From assembly GCA_963758945.1 (NCBI GenBank), contig CAVWXY010000016.1:124001-188000 (forward strand): a stretch of 64,000 nt of DNA. The letters run 5' to 3'. This document shows, piece by piece, positions 53,797-62,574 of this stretch. Position numbers and translations under genes: made by a program. The DNA comes from VAZQ01 sp963758945. Its GTDB lineage: Bacteria > Pseudomonadota > Alphaproteobacteria > Rhizobiales > Xanthobacteraceae. Positions within the stretch are counted from its first letter, which is position 1. Every line of letters begins with the position of its first letter. The notes under the pieces are model-generated. The model was not told the DNA's origin. It did not search any database and was given only the letters and a program-made list of their open reading frames with translations.

Positions 53797-53888
53797 ATGC
53801 GCAGGGACGGCAATCTTCGCGACGATTCAAGAGTGTGCATACGACCGAGGGTAAAACGATAGCTATGTTCCAAATCCGAAAAGAAGAG

Positions 53889-55424
53889 ATGTCCGTCGCA
53901 CGCAAACCGACCGCCTTCGGCGATCTGCGCGGCTGGATCGAGGCGCTCAGAGGGCAAGGCGAGCTCGACGAGATCGACGCCGAGGTCGACTGGAACATCG
54001 AGCTCGGGACCATCATGCGGCTGGCGCAGGGGCCCGGCACCGGCAAGGCGCTGCTGTTCAACAACATCAAGGATTACAACACCCCGAAGAGCCGCTGTCG
54101 CCGCATCTTCGGCTCCGCGCTCAACAACTACCGGCGCGTCGCCATGATGCTGGGGCTGCCGCCCGACACCCATCCGCGGGAGCTGGTCAAGATCAGCCGT
54201 ACCATTCTTACCGGCAGCATTCCGCCGAAGATCGTCGCTACCGGGCCGGTGAAGCAGAACATCCTCAAAGGCGCCGACATCGATCTCTACGAATTTCCTT
54301 CGCCGCATTGGAACCGGCTCGACGGCGGCCGCTACCTCCTCACCTATGGCGGCTGCGTCACCAAGGACCCGGAGACCGGGATCATGAATGTCGGCATCTA
54401 TCGCGGCATGGTCGCCGGCCATGATCGGATTCCGATCCTGATGTGGCGTGCCCAACATATCGGACATCATTTCACCGCCTGGCAGAGCGGCGGAAGCGCC
54501 GAAATGCCGATCGCGGTGGCGATCGGCTGGGAGCCCTCGCTCGGCTTCACCGGAGGATCTCCGGTGCCCAAGGGAATGTGCGAGTACGACGTCATGGGCG
54601 CCATTCGCGGCGCGCCGGTCGAGTTGGTGAAATGCGAGACCGTCGACCTCTACGTCCCGGCGACGGCTGAGATCGTGATCGAAGGCTATCTCGGCCTCGA
54701 TCCCCAGACCTATGTGATGGAAGGCCCCTACGCCGAGTTCACCGGCTATCTAGCCGGCGACCGCTCGCCCAAGCCGACCATCCGCGTCACCGCGATCACC
54801 CACCGCGACGATCCGATCCTGCGCGGCACGATCGAGGGTTCGATGCCCGGCAGCTATTCGGAAAACGGCGTGTGCTCGTCGATCATGCGCGCGGCGACCG
54901 CCTGGAACGTGCTCGACCGCGCCGGCGTGCCGGGCATCACCGACGTCTGGTGCCCGCCGGTACAAACCGGCATCAATGCGCTGATCCGCATGAAACAGAG
55001 CTATCGCGGCCAGGCCAAGCAGGCCGCCAACGCGCTTTGGGGCTCGTCCGCCGCGCACGTGCGCTACAAGCATGTCACGGTGGTCGACGACGACATCGAC
55101 ATCCACGATTACGCCGCGGTCGACTGGGCCATTGCCCATCGCGTCAATGCCGGCGAGGACGACGTCGTCATCATGCCGGCGACTTTCGGTGCGGGGCTCG
55201 ACCCTTCCACGCGCAAGCGCGACCGCAATCCCGCGCTGTTCGGCACCGGCAAATGGAACCGGCTGCTGATCGACGCCACCATGAACCTGGATTACGACCC
55301 CGATCCGGACTTCGACGGCGCCCGCTTCCCGCCGACGGTGTGGCCGCAACAGGACGACATCGACAAGGCCTATGCCCGCTGGCGCGAGCTCGGCCTCGGC
55401 AAGCCGAAGGGCGCGGGCGAGTAG
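53889..55424 (+). CDS. UbiD-family decarboxylase (prenylated-FMN dependent)
   Basis: A 511-residue reversible (de)carboxylase of the UbiD fold. Conserved segments include SPHWNRLDGGRYLLTYGGCVTKDPETG (prFMN/metal-binding face), AIGWEPSLGFTGGSPVP, the active-site MEGPYAEFTGYLAGD with its two glutamates, and MKQSYRGQAKQAANALWG. UbiD enzymes remove carboxylate from aromatic, heteroaromatic or alpha,beta-unsaturated acids and need prenylated FMN made by UbiX, which is not encoded here. An earlier ATG at 53865 would add eight residues. Its place among hydroxylase, CoA ligase and hydrolase genes points to breakdown of an aromatic or heteroaromatic acid. Confidence 0.9.
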   Translation: MSVARKPTAFGDLRGWIEALRGQGELDEIDAEVDWNIELGTIMRLAQGPGTGKALLFNNIKDYNTPKSRCRRIFGSALNNYRRVAMMLGLPPDTHPRELVKISRTILTGSIPPKIVATGPVKQNILKGADIDLYEFPSPHWNRLDGGRYLLTYGGCVTKDPETGIMNVGIYRGMVAGHDRIPILMWRAQHIGHHFTAWQSGGSAEMPIAVAIGWEPSLGFTGGSPVPKGMCEYDVMGAIRGAPVELVKCETVDLYVPATAEIVIEGYLGLDPQTYVMEGPYAEFTGYLAGDRSPKPTIRVTAITHRDDPILRGTIEGSMPGSYSENGVCSSIMRAATAWNVLDRAGVPGITDVWCPPVQTGINALIRMKQSYRGQAKQAANALWGSSAAHVRYKHVTVVDDDIDIHDYAAVDWAIAHRVNAGEDDVVIMPATFGAGLDPSTRKRDRNPALFGTGKWNRLLIDATMNLDYDPDPDFDGARFPPTVWPQQDDIDKAYARWRELGLGKPKGAGE

Positions 55425-55577
55425 CGCGGGCTTTCAGCCCAGAAGCGATTGGCGCACGTGTATTGGCGGGCCGCTTGCGCGGCCACCGCCGCGCGGCAAG
55501 GCGCGACGGCCGGCGACCCATCTTCCATCCCTGCGCCGTTCCGATAAAGTCGGTGCCATCCCGCCCCCAAGGAGACC

Positions 55578-56493
55578 ATGCCGATGACCGAAGAAGCCGT
55601 CACGTTTCCCTCCGCCGGCCTTAAGCTCTCAGGCGTCGTGCATGTCCCGAGCGGGATGCGGCCGGGAGAACGCCGCGCCGCTTTCCTGGTGCTGCACGGC
55701 TTCGGCAGCAACAAGACCTCGTCCAATACCATGCAGCCGACCAAGGTGCTGAACGAGCTCGGCTATGTCGTGCTGCGCTTCGACATGCGCGGCTGCGGCG
55801 AGAGCGAGGGCGAGTTCGGTCGGGTGATCTGCCTCGAGCAGGTCGAGGACACCCGCAACGCGCTGACGTTCCTCGCCAAGCACCCCGCGGTCGATCCCGA
55901 GCGCATCGGCGTTGATCGGATCGAGCTTCGGCGGAGCGGTTGCCGTCTATACCGGCGGCGTCGACGAGCGGGTCGCCGCCGTCATCTCCAACGGCGGCTG
56001 GGGCGACGGCGAACGCAAATTTCGCGGCCAGCACAAGAGCCCGCAGGAGTGGGAACGCTTCACCAAGATGCTCGAGGAGGGTCGCGAGCACCGGGCCAGG
56101 ACCGGCAAGTCGCTGATGGTGCCGCGCTACGACATCGTTCCGATCCCGCCGCATCTGCGCAACAACCTCGCCGCCAATTCGATCCATTCGTTCCCGGCTG
56201 AGACCGCGCAGAGCATGTTCGACTTCCGCGCCGACGAGGTCGTGGGGCGCATCGCACCGCGGCCGCTGCTGCTGCTGCACTCGGCCAACAATTCGGTCAC
56301 GCCGACCGAGCAGTCGGTCGAGCTGTTCAAGCGCGCCGGCCAGCCGACGGAGCTGCACCTCATCAGCGACGCCGACCATTTCATGTTCGGCGAAGGCAAT
56401 ACCCGCATCTGGGACCTGTTGCGCGGCTGGCTCGGCGACTATTTCCCGGCGGCCGCGGCCAGGCAGAAAGTCGCCGCAGGCGCAGCCCATTGA
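55578..56493 (+). pseudogene. Alpha/beta hydrolase (dienelactone-hydrolase-like), one frameshift at the nucleophile motif
   Basis: Read through one extra G near 55912, the product is about 304 residues. It carries FLVLHGFGSNKTSSNTMQPT (oxyanion strand), LRFDMRGCGESEG and a nucleophile elbow VIGSSFGGAVAVYTG that spans the frame change. The acid strand is LLLLHSANNSVTPTEQS and the catalytic His is in ISDADHFMFG. The DUF-type insertion GGWGDGERKFRGQHKSPQEWERF is typical of acyl esterases in aromatic degradation clusters. Everything is conserved on both sides, so a one-base insertion error is likely. It follows ubiD by about 150 bases. Confidence 0.8.
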
Positions 56494-56565
56494 AGCAACG
56501 CGGGTGAGCTCGTCCCGGTCGAGCGACGGTTCGGCCGGCATCCGCTCGCAGGGAAATCCGTAGAC

Positions 56566-58731
56566 GTGCAAACCCGGGTGAATCTCGACGCGTCCAAAGC
56601 GAAGGTCGCGGCGCTCACCGCGCCGCGCAACGTCGTTCTGGTCGGCGCCAGCGATCGCGCCGGGAGCTGGGCCGCGCGGGTGTGGCACAATCTCAACCGC
56701 TATGAGTTTCCCGGGCCGATCTATCTGGTCAATCCGCGCCGAAACGAAATCTGGGGCAAGCCCTGCTACCCGGACTTCACGGCGTTGCCGCAAACGCCCG
56801 ACCACATGGTGGTGCTGGTGCCGGCGACGTTCGTCATCGACACCCTCAAGCGCGGAGCGGCCGCCGGTGCGCGCAGCGCCACGGTGTTCTCCGCCGGCTT
56901 CGGCGAAGGCTTCGACCGCGAAGCCGCCGCACTCGGACGCGAGCTCGCAGCCGTGATCGCGCAAACCGGGCTCGCCGTGTCGGGTCCCAACTGCATGGGC
57001 AATGTCTGCGCGAGCAGCCGCCTCGTCACCTTGACCGAGGACCGTCCGCTGGCGGTGCGGGAAGGGCCGGTGGCGCTCGTCGGCCAGAGCGGCGGCATGA
57101 TGATCTTCACCAATCAGTCGCTGCAGGAGCGCGGCATTTGGCCGGAATATCTCATCACCAGCGGCAACGAGGCAGGGCTTGCGATTGCCGACTACATCGC
57201 CTTCTTCGCCGACCGGCCCGAGCTCAAGGTCATCATCATCTACGTCGAAGCGATCTCGCGGCTCGAGACGTTCAAGGCGGCATGCCGCATGGCGCGGGCG
57301 GCGGGTAAATCGATCGTCGCCGTCAAGCTCGGACAGTCGGAAGCCGGGCGAAGCGCCGCCATGGCCCATACCGGCTCGCTCGCCGGAAGCGTCGAAGCCT
57401 TCGATGCGGTCGCGGGAGAGGTCGGGGTCGTCCGCGCCGACACGCTCGACGATGCCGTCGAGATCACGGAATTGCTCGTGCACACCGGTGCCCCGCCGGG
57501 CCGCCGACTCGGTGCGGTTACGCTCTCCGGTGCCTATCGGGGCCTCCTGCTCGATTCGGCGGAGCGCAACGGCCTCGAATTTCCTCCGCTGGCGCCTGCC
57601 ACGACGACTCGGCTCAACGCCGTGCTCACGGTCGGATCGTTGGTGAGCAATCCGATCGACGGCGGCTTCGGGGTGCTCAGCAGCGCCGACAATTTCATGG
57701 CCAGCATCGACGCGCTGCAGGCAGACCCGAACGTGGACATGGTTCTGGTCCAGGAAGGACTGCCGCGCGCGCCCGGCTCGGAGCGCGCCGAGCATTATAT
57801 TCGCCTGGCCGACGACTACGCCGCGACCAAGGCAAAGAAGCCGATCGCCTTCGTCACGCCGATCTCTCACGGCCAGACCGACTACAGCCGCGCGCTGCGG
57901 GCCGCGGCGCCGCACGTATCGTTCCTGCAGGAGGCCTACAAGGCGTTGCGCGCGATCGCGAGCGTCGCACGCCGGGACGAGCGCGAGCGCCTCGCCCGCG
58001 CCTGCACATCGCAGATACCGGCGGCGACACCGGAACGGCGCGCATGGACCGAGCGGCTGCGCTCGTGCGCGACGAAAGAGCCCGTCGCCCTGGACGAAGC
58101 CCAATCAAAGGAGATCTTGCGCGCATGGGGCATCGCCACGCCGGCGGAGGCGCTGGTGGCGTCGCCGGCGGAGGCGATCGCGCAGGCGGCGCGCATCGGC
58201 TATCCCGTCGTGCTCAAGGCGGTCTCGGCGGAGCTCACGCATAAATCCGAGCTGGGCGCAGTAGCGCTCGACCTCGCGTCGCCGGAGCAATTGGCGGCGG
58301 CCTATGACCGCATGGCGCACGAGCTGCGCGCGCATCGCCTCGCCGGCATGCTGGTGTGCCGGCAGATCCGGGGCGGCCTGGAGCTTGCGCTCGGCCTGCA
58401 CCGCGATCCCGAAATGGGCCTGGTGCTGATGGCCGGCAGCGGCGGCGTGCTGCTCGAGCTGGTGAGGGACGTGGCGTTCTGCGCCCCACCAGTGACCCCG
58501 GACAAGGCGCGCGACATGCTCGCCCGCCTGCGCGCCGCCGAGTTGCTCGCCGGCTATCGCGGAGCGCAAGTCCGCGACGCCGAGGCCGTCGTCGATGCGC
58601 TGGTGGCGCTCGGTACCTTCGCCGTCGAGCTTGACGACGTCGTGGCCTCCGTCGACATCAACCCGTTCGTGGCGCTGCCGCAGGGCGGGATGGCGCTGGA
58701 CGCTCTGATCGTGCTGCAGCTGCGCGCGTGA
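56566..58731 (+). CDS. ADP-forming acyl-CoA synthetase (acetate-CoA ligase family)
   Basis: A 721-residue fusion of the alpha and beta parts of nucleoside-diphosphate-forming acyl-CoA synthetase. The order is a CoA-binding Rossmann domain (VVLVGASDRAGSWAARVWHNL), succinyl-CoA-ligase-like domains with VALVGQSGGMMIFTNQ and the phospho-His loop AAMAHTGSLAGSVEAFD, then a C-terminal ATP-grasp domain (IGYPVVLKAVSAELTHKSELGAV ... SVDINPFVALP). It would activate a carboxylic acid with CoA, saving one phosphate compared with AMP-forming ligases, or run in reverse to make ATP. It starts with GTG at 56566; no better ATG is present. Confidence 0.9.
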   Translation: MQTRVNLDASKAKVAALTAPRNVVLVGASDRAGSWAARVWHNLNRYEFPGPIYLVNPRRNEIWGKPCYPDFTALPQTPDHMVVLVPATFVIDTLKRGAAAGARSATVFSAGFGEGFDREAAALGRELAAVIAQTGLAVSGPNCMGNVCASSRLVTLTEDRPLAVREGPVALVGQSGGMMIFTNQSLQERGIWPEYLITSGNEAGLAIADYIAFFADRPELKVIIIYVEAISRLETFKAACRMARAAGKSIVAVKLGQSEAGRSAAMAHTGSLAGSVEAFDAVAGEVGVVRADTLDDAVEITELLVHTGAPPGRRLGAVTLSGAYRGLLLDSAERNGLEFPPLAPATTTRLNAVLTVGSLVSNPIDGGFGVLSSADNFMASIDALQADPNVDMVLVQEGLPRAPGSERAEHYIRLADDYAATKAKKPIAFVTPISHGQTDYSRALRAAAPHVSFLQEAYKALRAIASVARRDERERLARACTSQIPAATPERRAWTERLRSCATKEPVALDEAQSKEILRAWGIATPAEALVASPAEAIAQAARIGYPVVLKAVSAELTHKSELGAVALDLASPEQLAAAYDRMAHELRAHRLAGMLVCRQIRGGLELALGLHRDPEMGLVLMAGSGGVLLELVRDVAFCAPPVTPDKARDMLARLRAAELLAGYRGAQVRDAEAVVDALVALGTFAVELDDVVASVDINPFVALPQGGMALDALIVLQLRA

Positions 58732-58873
58732 TTTTCTGTCGACGCGCGTCGTTTGGGGGTCAACCAACCCGAGCTGCGACCTATGCACAAATTGATCCGT
58801 CGCGGGGATCGCTCGGCGGTAGAATGTGATTGAGCAGGATGCGCGCATGGACGCGCGGACAGGGAGAGCCACC

Positions 58874-59710
58874 ATGCAACGCAACGGACGGGTGAATTCC
58901 GGCGACGTATCGATCTTCTACCGCGCCTTCGGCGCGCGCGGGGGCACGCCCATCCTGCTCATGCACGGCGCCAATTATTTCGATTCCTACGACTGGATCG
59001 GCGTCGCCGAAGCGCTCGCCGCCGACCGCGAAGTCGCGACTTTCGACAAGCGCGGATTCGGCGAGTCCGGTTGGAGCCCGAGCAAGGACTATTCGCCCGA
59101 CGCCAACATGGGCGACATCCTCGCGGTCTTGGGCGAGCTGAAATGGGAGCGCCCGATCGTGGTGGGGCATTCTGCCTCGGGTCGCCTCGCCATCGCATTT
59201 GCCGCCAATTTTCCCGACAAGGTTGCGCGCCTCGTCGTCGTCGACAGCGCACTCGCGCGCGAGGAGGGTGGAGGGGACCGCCCGACGGCGGGCAATCCCC
59301 CCGTGGTATTCGAATCGGTCGAGGCGGCGATGGCGCATTTCGCCAAGCTGCCCAACCCGCCGCGTATCTCCCACGATCGCGAGCGCGCGCAAGCGGCCCT
59401 GCTCAAGGTCGAGAACGGCTACATGCTCAAGCGCGATCCGGACTTCCAGAACGCCAAGCCGCAGGGCGAAGGCGCCAACCTGCCCCGGCGGGCGAGCCGC
59501 GACGTGTGGCAGGAGCTCGCCGCCGTCAGATGTCCGACCATGATCGTGCGCGGGCTGCGCTCGGATCGCTATACGCCCGAGATCATCGCACGCATTTCTC
59601 GCGACCATCCCAGCATCGAATGGGCGGCCGTCGACGCCCAGCATGACATCGCCGATCAGGCACCGCGGGACCTGGTGGCGGCCATCCGCAAGTTCAGCGC
59701 GGGCGTGTGA
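58874..59710 (+). CDS. Alpha/beta hydrolase
   Basis: A 278-residue hydrolase. The oxyanion strand is ILLMHGANYFDSYDW, the nucleophile elbow VVGHSASGRLAIAFA (G-H-S-A-S-G), the acid in IVRGLRSDRYTPE and the catalytic His in VDAQHDIADQAP. The sequence is most like C-C bond hydrolases and esterases of aromatic meta-cleavage or epoxide-hydrolase type. It has a strong ribosome-binding site, AGGGAGAG, directly before ATG 58874. The flavin reductase follows after 12 bases, which indicates co-transcription. Confidence 0.87.
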   Translation: MQRNGRVNSGDVSIFYRAFGARGGTPILLMHGANYFDSYDWIGVAEALAADREVATFDKRGFGESGWSPSKDYSPDANMGDILAVLGELKWERPIVVGHSASGRLAIAFAANFPDKVARLVVVDSALAREEGGGDRPTAGNPPVVFESVEAAMAHFAKLPNPPRISHDRERAQAALLKVENGYMLKRDPDFQNAKPQGEGANLPRRASRDVWQELAAVRCPTMIVRGLRSDRYTPEIIARISRDHPSIEWAAVDAQHDIADQAPRDLVAAIRKFSAGV

Positions 59711-59722
59711 GCGGCGCGCGCC

Positions 59723-60391
59723 ATGCCCGTTGCCAGCACGCCGGCGAGGAAGATCGATGTCAAACCGGAATGGTGGGACAACATCTTCGCGCCCAGCTCC
59801 TGCCTGGTCCTGATCACGACGGTCGACCGGCACGGAAACGTGAATGCCGCGGCTTTCGGCACCTGCACCCGCGTCTGCCACGAGCCCATGTACATCGCCT
59901 TCACCTGCAGCGCGGACAAGGACACGACCGAGAACGCGCTTGCGACCGGCGAGTTCGTGGTCAACGTGGTGCCGTTCGAGCAGGCCGTGCTGGACCGGGT
60001 TCCGGTCTGCGGGCTGCCGTTCAAGCCCGGCGTGAACGAACTCGAGAAGGCCGGGCTCACCGCCGTGCCGTCGCGCGTGCTGTGCCCTCCGCGCATCGCC
60101 GAGTGCCGCGCCCATTTCGAATGCCGGGTGGAATGGACGCGCGCCTGGCTCGATCGGGTGATGTTCTGCGGCAAGGTCGTGGCGGTGAGCATCGACGACG
60201 GCTGCATGGACGCCGACGGCTTCATCGTCTGGGACAAGGTGAAGCCGGCGCATTACTGCGGCATGCGATATGGCGACCGCTTCGTTCCCGCCTACGACAA
60301 GCCCACGCGCGGGGTTTGGCGCTATGACGGCCGCGACGAGGAGTTTCGCCCGGGCGTAAACTGGCGCGACGCCTACCGCAGCGGCGATTGA
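59723..60391 (+). CDS. Flavin reductase-like (FMN-binding split barrel) protein
   Basis: A 222-residue protein of the flavin-reductase-like family: SSCLVLITTVDRHGNVNAAAFGTCTRVCHEPMYIAFTC, FVVNVVPFEQAVLD and CRAHFECRVEW. Members bind FMN and either supply reduced flavin to a monooxygenase or act directly as reductases. The sequence before the FMN loop (WWDNIFAPSSC) is characteristic of the subgroup found beside UbiD-type clusters. The flavin-dependent oxygenase at 13883-15088 is a possible partner but is 45 kb away. Confidence 0.85.
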   Translation: MPVASTPARKIDVKPEWWDNIFAPSSCLVLITTVDRHGNVNAAAFGTCTRVCHEPMYIAFTCSADKDTTENALATGEFVVNVVPFEQAVLDRVPVCGLPFKPGVNELEKAGLTAVPSRVLCPPRIAECRAHFECRVEWTRAWLDRVMFCGKVVAVSIDDGCMDADGFIVWDKVKPAHYCGMRYGDRFVPAYDKPTRGVWRYDGRDEEFRPGVNWRDAYRSGD

Positions 60392-60494
60392 GGCGCCGAT
60401 CGGGTTGTTGGTCGACCCCGCGGCTTGTGTTAGGGACTTCCCGACGAAACCAAAATTGATTGCGTCGGCACTCACGTCCGAGCGATGCGAAGAG

Positions 60495-61229
60495 ATGGTC
60501 GGCTCCGCGCAAGACAAACAGAAAGAGATTGCGTTCTTCGACGGTCATGCCGCCGCGGACGATTACGACGTGTTCACGCCGCAGGCGAGCGCCCGCCTCG
60601 TGGATGCCTTCGTGCAGCTGACGGGGCTCGAGCCCGGCGCGCGGGTGGCCGATCTCGGCTGCGGGTCGGGGACCTTCACCGCCCTGCTGGCGCGCGCGGG
60701 CTACGTCTGTGTCGGGCTCGACATCAGCCCAAAATTGGTCGCGGTCGGCCGGCGCAAGCATCCACACATCCAGTTCGTCGAAGGCGACATCGAGCGCCTG
60801 CCGTTTCCCGATGCGAGCTTCGACGGCGCGCTCCTGAGCGGCGTCGTGCACCATCTTCCCGATCCCTCCCGCTGCGCGGCCGAGGTCTTCCGCATGCTGC
60901 GGCCGCAGGGGCGGTTCCTCGCCTTCGATCCCAATCGGATGAACCCGTTCATGTGGCTCTACCGCGACCGCGCGTCGCCGTTCTACAGTCCGATCGGAGT
61001 GACCGAGAACGAGCGTCCGGTGCTCGCCGGTGAGGTCGTCGGCGTGTTCGCGCGTGCCGGCTTCGGGGTATCGTCGCACTATCTCGCCGGCCTCGCTTAC
61101 CGCTACGTGGCCTCGCCGCGCGCACGTCTGGTGCTGCCGGTCTACAATTTCCTCGACGCCGGCGTGTTCGGCCTGCCGTTCCTGGAGCGGCTGCGCCCGT
61201 TCGTGCTTACCGTCGGCGCGAAATCGTGA
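60495..61229 (+). CDS. Class I SAM-dependent methyltransferase
   Basis: A 244-residue Rossmann-fold methyltransferase. Motif I is VADLGCGSGTFTALLARAG, with the acidic loop VGLDISPKLVAVG, motif II FVEGDIERLPFPDASFDGALLSGVVHHL and motif III EVFRMLRPQGRFLAFDPN. It is the UbiE/Methyltransf_11 type; the acceptor is unknown. The ATG at 60495 is preferred over an upstream in-frame start at 60405. Its stop is three bases from the glycosyltransferase ATG, and the two probably modify the same lipid or sugar product. Confidence 0.88.
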   Translation: MVGSAQDKQKEIAFFDGHAAADDYDVFTPQASARLVDAFVQLTGLEPGARVADLGCGSGTFTALLARAGYVCVGLDISPKLVAVGRRKHPHIQFVEGDIERLPFPDASFDGALLSGVVHHLPDPSRCAAEVFRMLRPQGRFLAFDPNRMNPFMWLYRDRASPFYSPIGVTENERPVLAGEVVGVFARAGFGVSSHYLAGLAYRYVASPRARLVLPVYNFLDAGVFGLPFLERLRPFVLTVGAKS

Positions 61230-61232
61230 GCA

Positions 61233-61982
61233 ATGGCGCCCGAGCTCGATATCGTCATTCCGGTCTACAACGAGGGCCGCAACATCGTGGCGACGCTGGC
61301 CGCGCTCAAGCGGTCGGTGACGACGCCGGCGCGGGTGCTGATCTGCTACGACCATCCAGAGGACGACACCTTGCCGGCGATCCGCGGCAATCCGCAAGCC
61401 CATGCCGGTCTCGCCGTCGAGTTCGTGCGCAATGCCGGTCGCGGCGCCCACGCCGCCGTCATGACCGGTTTTGCCGCGAGCACGGCGCCGTTCGTGCTGA
61501 TGTATCCTGCCGACGACCACACCAACGCGCCGATGCTCGATGCCATGGTCGCGCTCGCGCGGGCGGGATGCGACATCGTGTGCGCCAGCCGCTTCATGCC
61601 GGGTGGCGCGATGGTCGGTTGCCCGCCGCTCAAGGCGGCGTTGGTGCGCAGCGCCAATTTCACGCTGCGGCATGTGGCAAGGCTGCCCACCACGGATGCC
61701 AGCAACGGCTTCCGCATGTTCTCGCGCCGCGTGATCGATCGGATCGCCGTCGAGTCGGAGGAAGGGTTCTGCTACAGCATCGAGCTCCTGGTGAAGACGC
61801 ATCGGCTCGGCTGGAGGATCGCGGAGGTGCCGGTGCGCTGGTACGAGCGCCGCCATGGCGCCAGCCGGTTCCGGGTGATCAAGTGGCTTCCGGCCTATTG
61901 GCGCTGGTATGTCTACGCCTTCGCCACGACCTTTCTGCGCCGACCGCCGGGCGCGGTCACGCTGAAGGGCGGGCGGACGTGA
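61233..61982 (+). CDS. Family 2 glycosyltransferase
   Basis: A 249-residue GT-A-fold enzyme resembling dolichol-phosphate mannosyltransferase: LDIVIPVYNEGRNIVATLAAL, VEFVRNAGRGAHAAVMTGF, the metal-binding MYPADDHTNAPML (DxD-like), SRFMPGGAMVGCPP and the base region DASNGFRMFSRR. No membrane segment follows, so it is the soluble type that probably loads a polyprenyl phosphate. It is packed between the methyltransferase and the NUDIX gene. Confidence 0.88.
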   Translation: MAPELDIVIPVYNEGRNIVATLAALKRSVTTPARVLICYDHPEDDTLPAIRGNPQAHAGLAVEFVRNAGRGAHAAVMTGFAASTAPFVLMYPADDHTNAPMLDAMVALARAGCDIVCASRFMPGGAMVGCPPLKAALVRSANFTLRHVARLPTTDASNGFRMFSRRVIDRIAVESEEGFCYSIELLVKTHRLGWRIAEVPVRWYERRHGASRFRVIKWLPAYWRWYVYAFATTFLRRPPGAVTLKGGRT

Positions 61983-61989
61983 CGAGCGG

Positions 61990-62568
61990 ATGACGCCGAT
62001 GAAATGGCCGCGAATACGCTCGCGCCGCACGACCGCGGTTTCACCCTGGATGAGCATCATCGCGCGCGAGGTAGAGTTTGCGCGCGGTGAAGCCCCGCAG
62101 CTCTATCACGCGGTCGCGCAGGCCGACTACATTTCCATCGTCGCGCTCACCCGCAGCGGAAAAATTCCGATCGTGCGGCAGTACCGGCCGGCGATCGAGG
62201 ACTTCGCATGGGAGCTGCCGGCCGGCTTGGTCGATCCCGGCGAAAGTCCTATCGATGGCGCCCGGCGCGAGCTCGTGGAGGAGACCGGCCTGAGCGCGCG
62301 CGCGGTGCACGCGTTGGGCGACAACCGCGCTTGCACCGGACGCCTCGATAACCGGATCCACAATTTCTTCGTCGCCGCCGGCGAGCGCATCGCCAAATTC
62401 CAGCCGGAGCCGGGCATCAGCGTGAAGCTGGTATCGCCTGCCGAGATCGTGCGCCTGATCAGGCGCGGCGAATTCGTCTCGCAGCTGCATATCGGCGCGC
62501 TGTTGCTCGCGGAGTTGCACGGCTTCATCGCTTTGCCGCGGAAAGCGCGACGGACGAAAAAAAGATGA
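61990..62568 (+). CDS. NUDIX hydrolase (ADP-ribose/NDP-sugar pyrophosphatase-like)
   Basis: A 192-residue protein with a perfect Nudix box, GLVDPGESPIDGARRELVEETGL (matching GX5EX7REUXEEXGU; the four acidic residues bind Mg). The preceding KIPIVRQYRPAIEDFAWELPAG and the later acid-rich strands suit the ADP-ribose/GDP-mannose pyrophosphatase branch. The N-terminal 17 residues are basic and poorly conserved; a start at the second Met, MSIIAREVEF, is possible. It starts eight bases after the glycosyltransferase stop and ends next to the convergent membrane-protein gene. Confidence 0.88.
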   Translation: MTPMKWPRIRSRRTTAVSPWMSIIAREVEFARGEAPQLYHAVAQADYISIVALTRSGKIPIVRQYRPAIEDFAWELPAGLVDPGESPIDGARRELVEETGLSARAVHALGDNRACTGRLDNRIHNFFVAAGERIAKFQPEPGISVKLVSPAEIVRLIRRGEFVSQLHIGALLLAELHGFIALPRKARRTKKR

Positions 62569-62574
62569 CTGGTG

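Noticed and set aside
53604..53888. CRISPR array because of many short repeats
   Set aside because: The repeats are different palindromes with no regular spacing and no equal-length spacers, and no cas genes are nearby.
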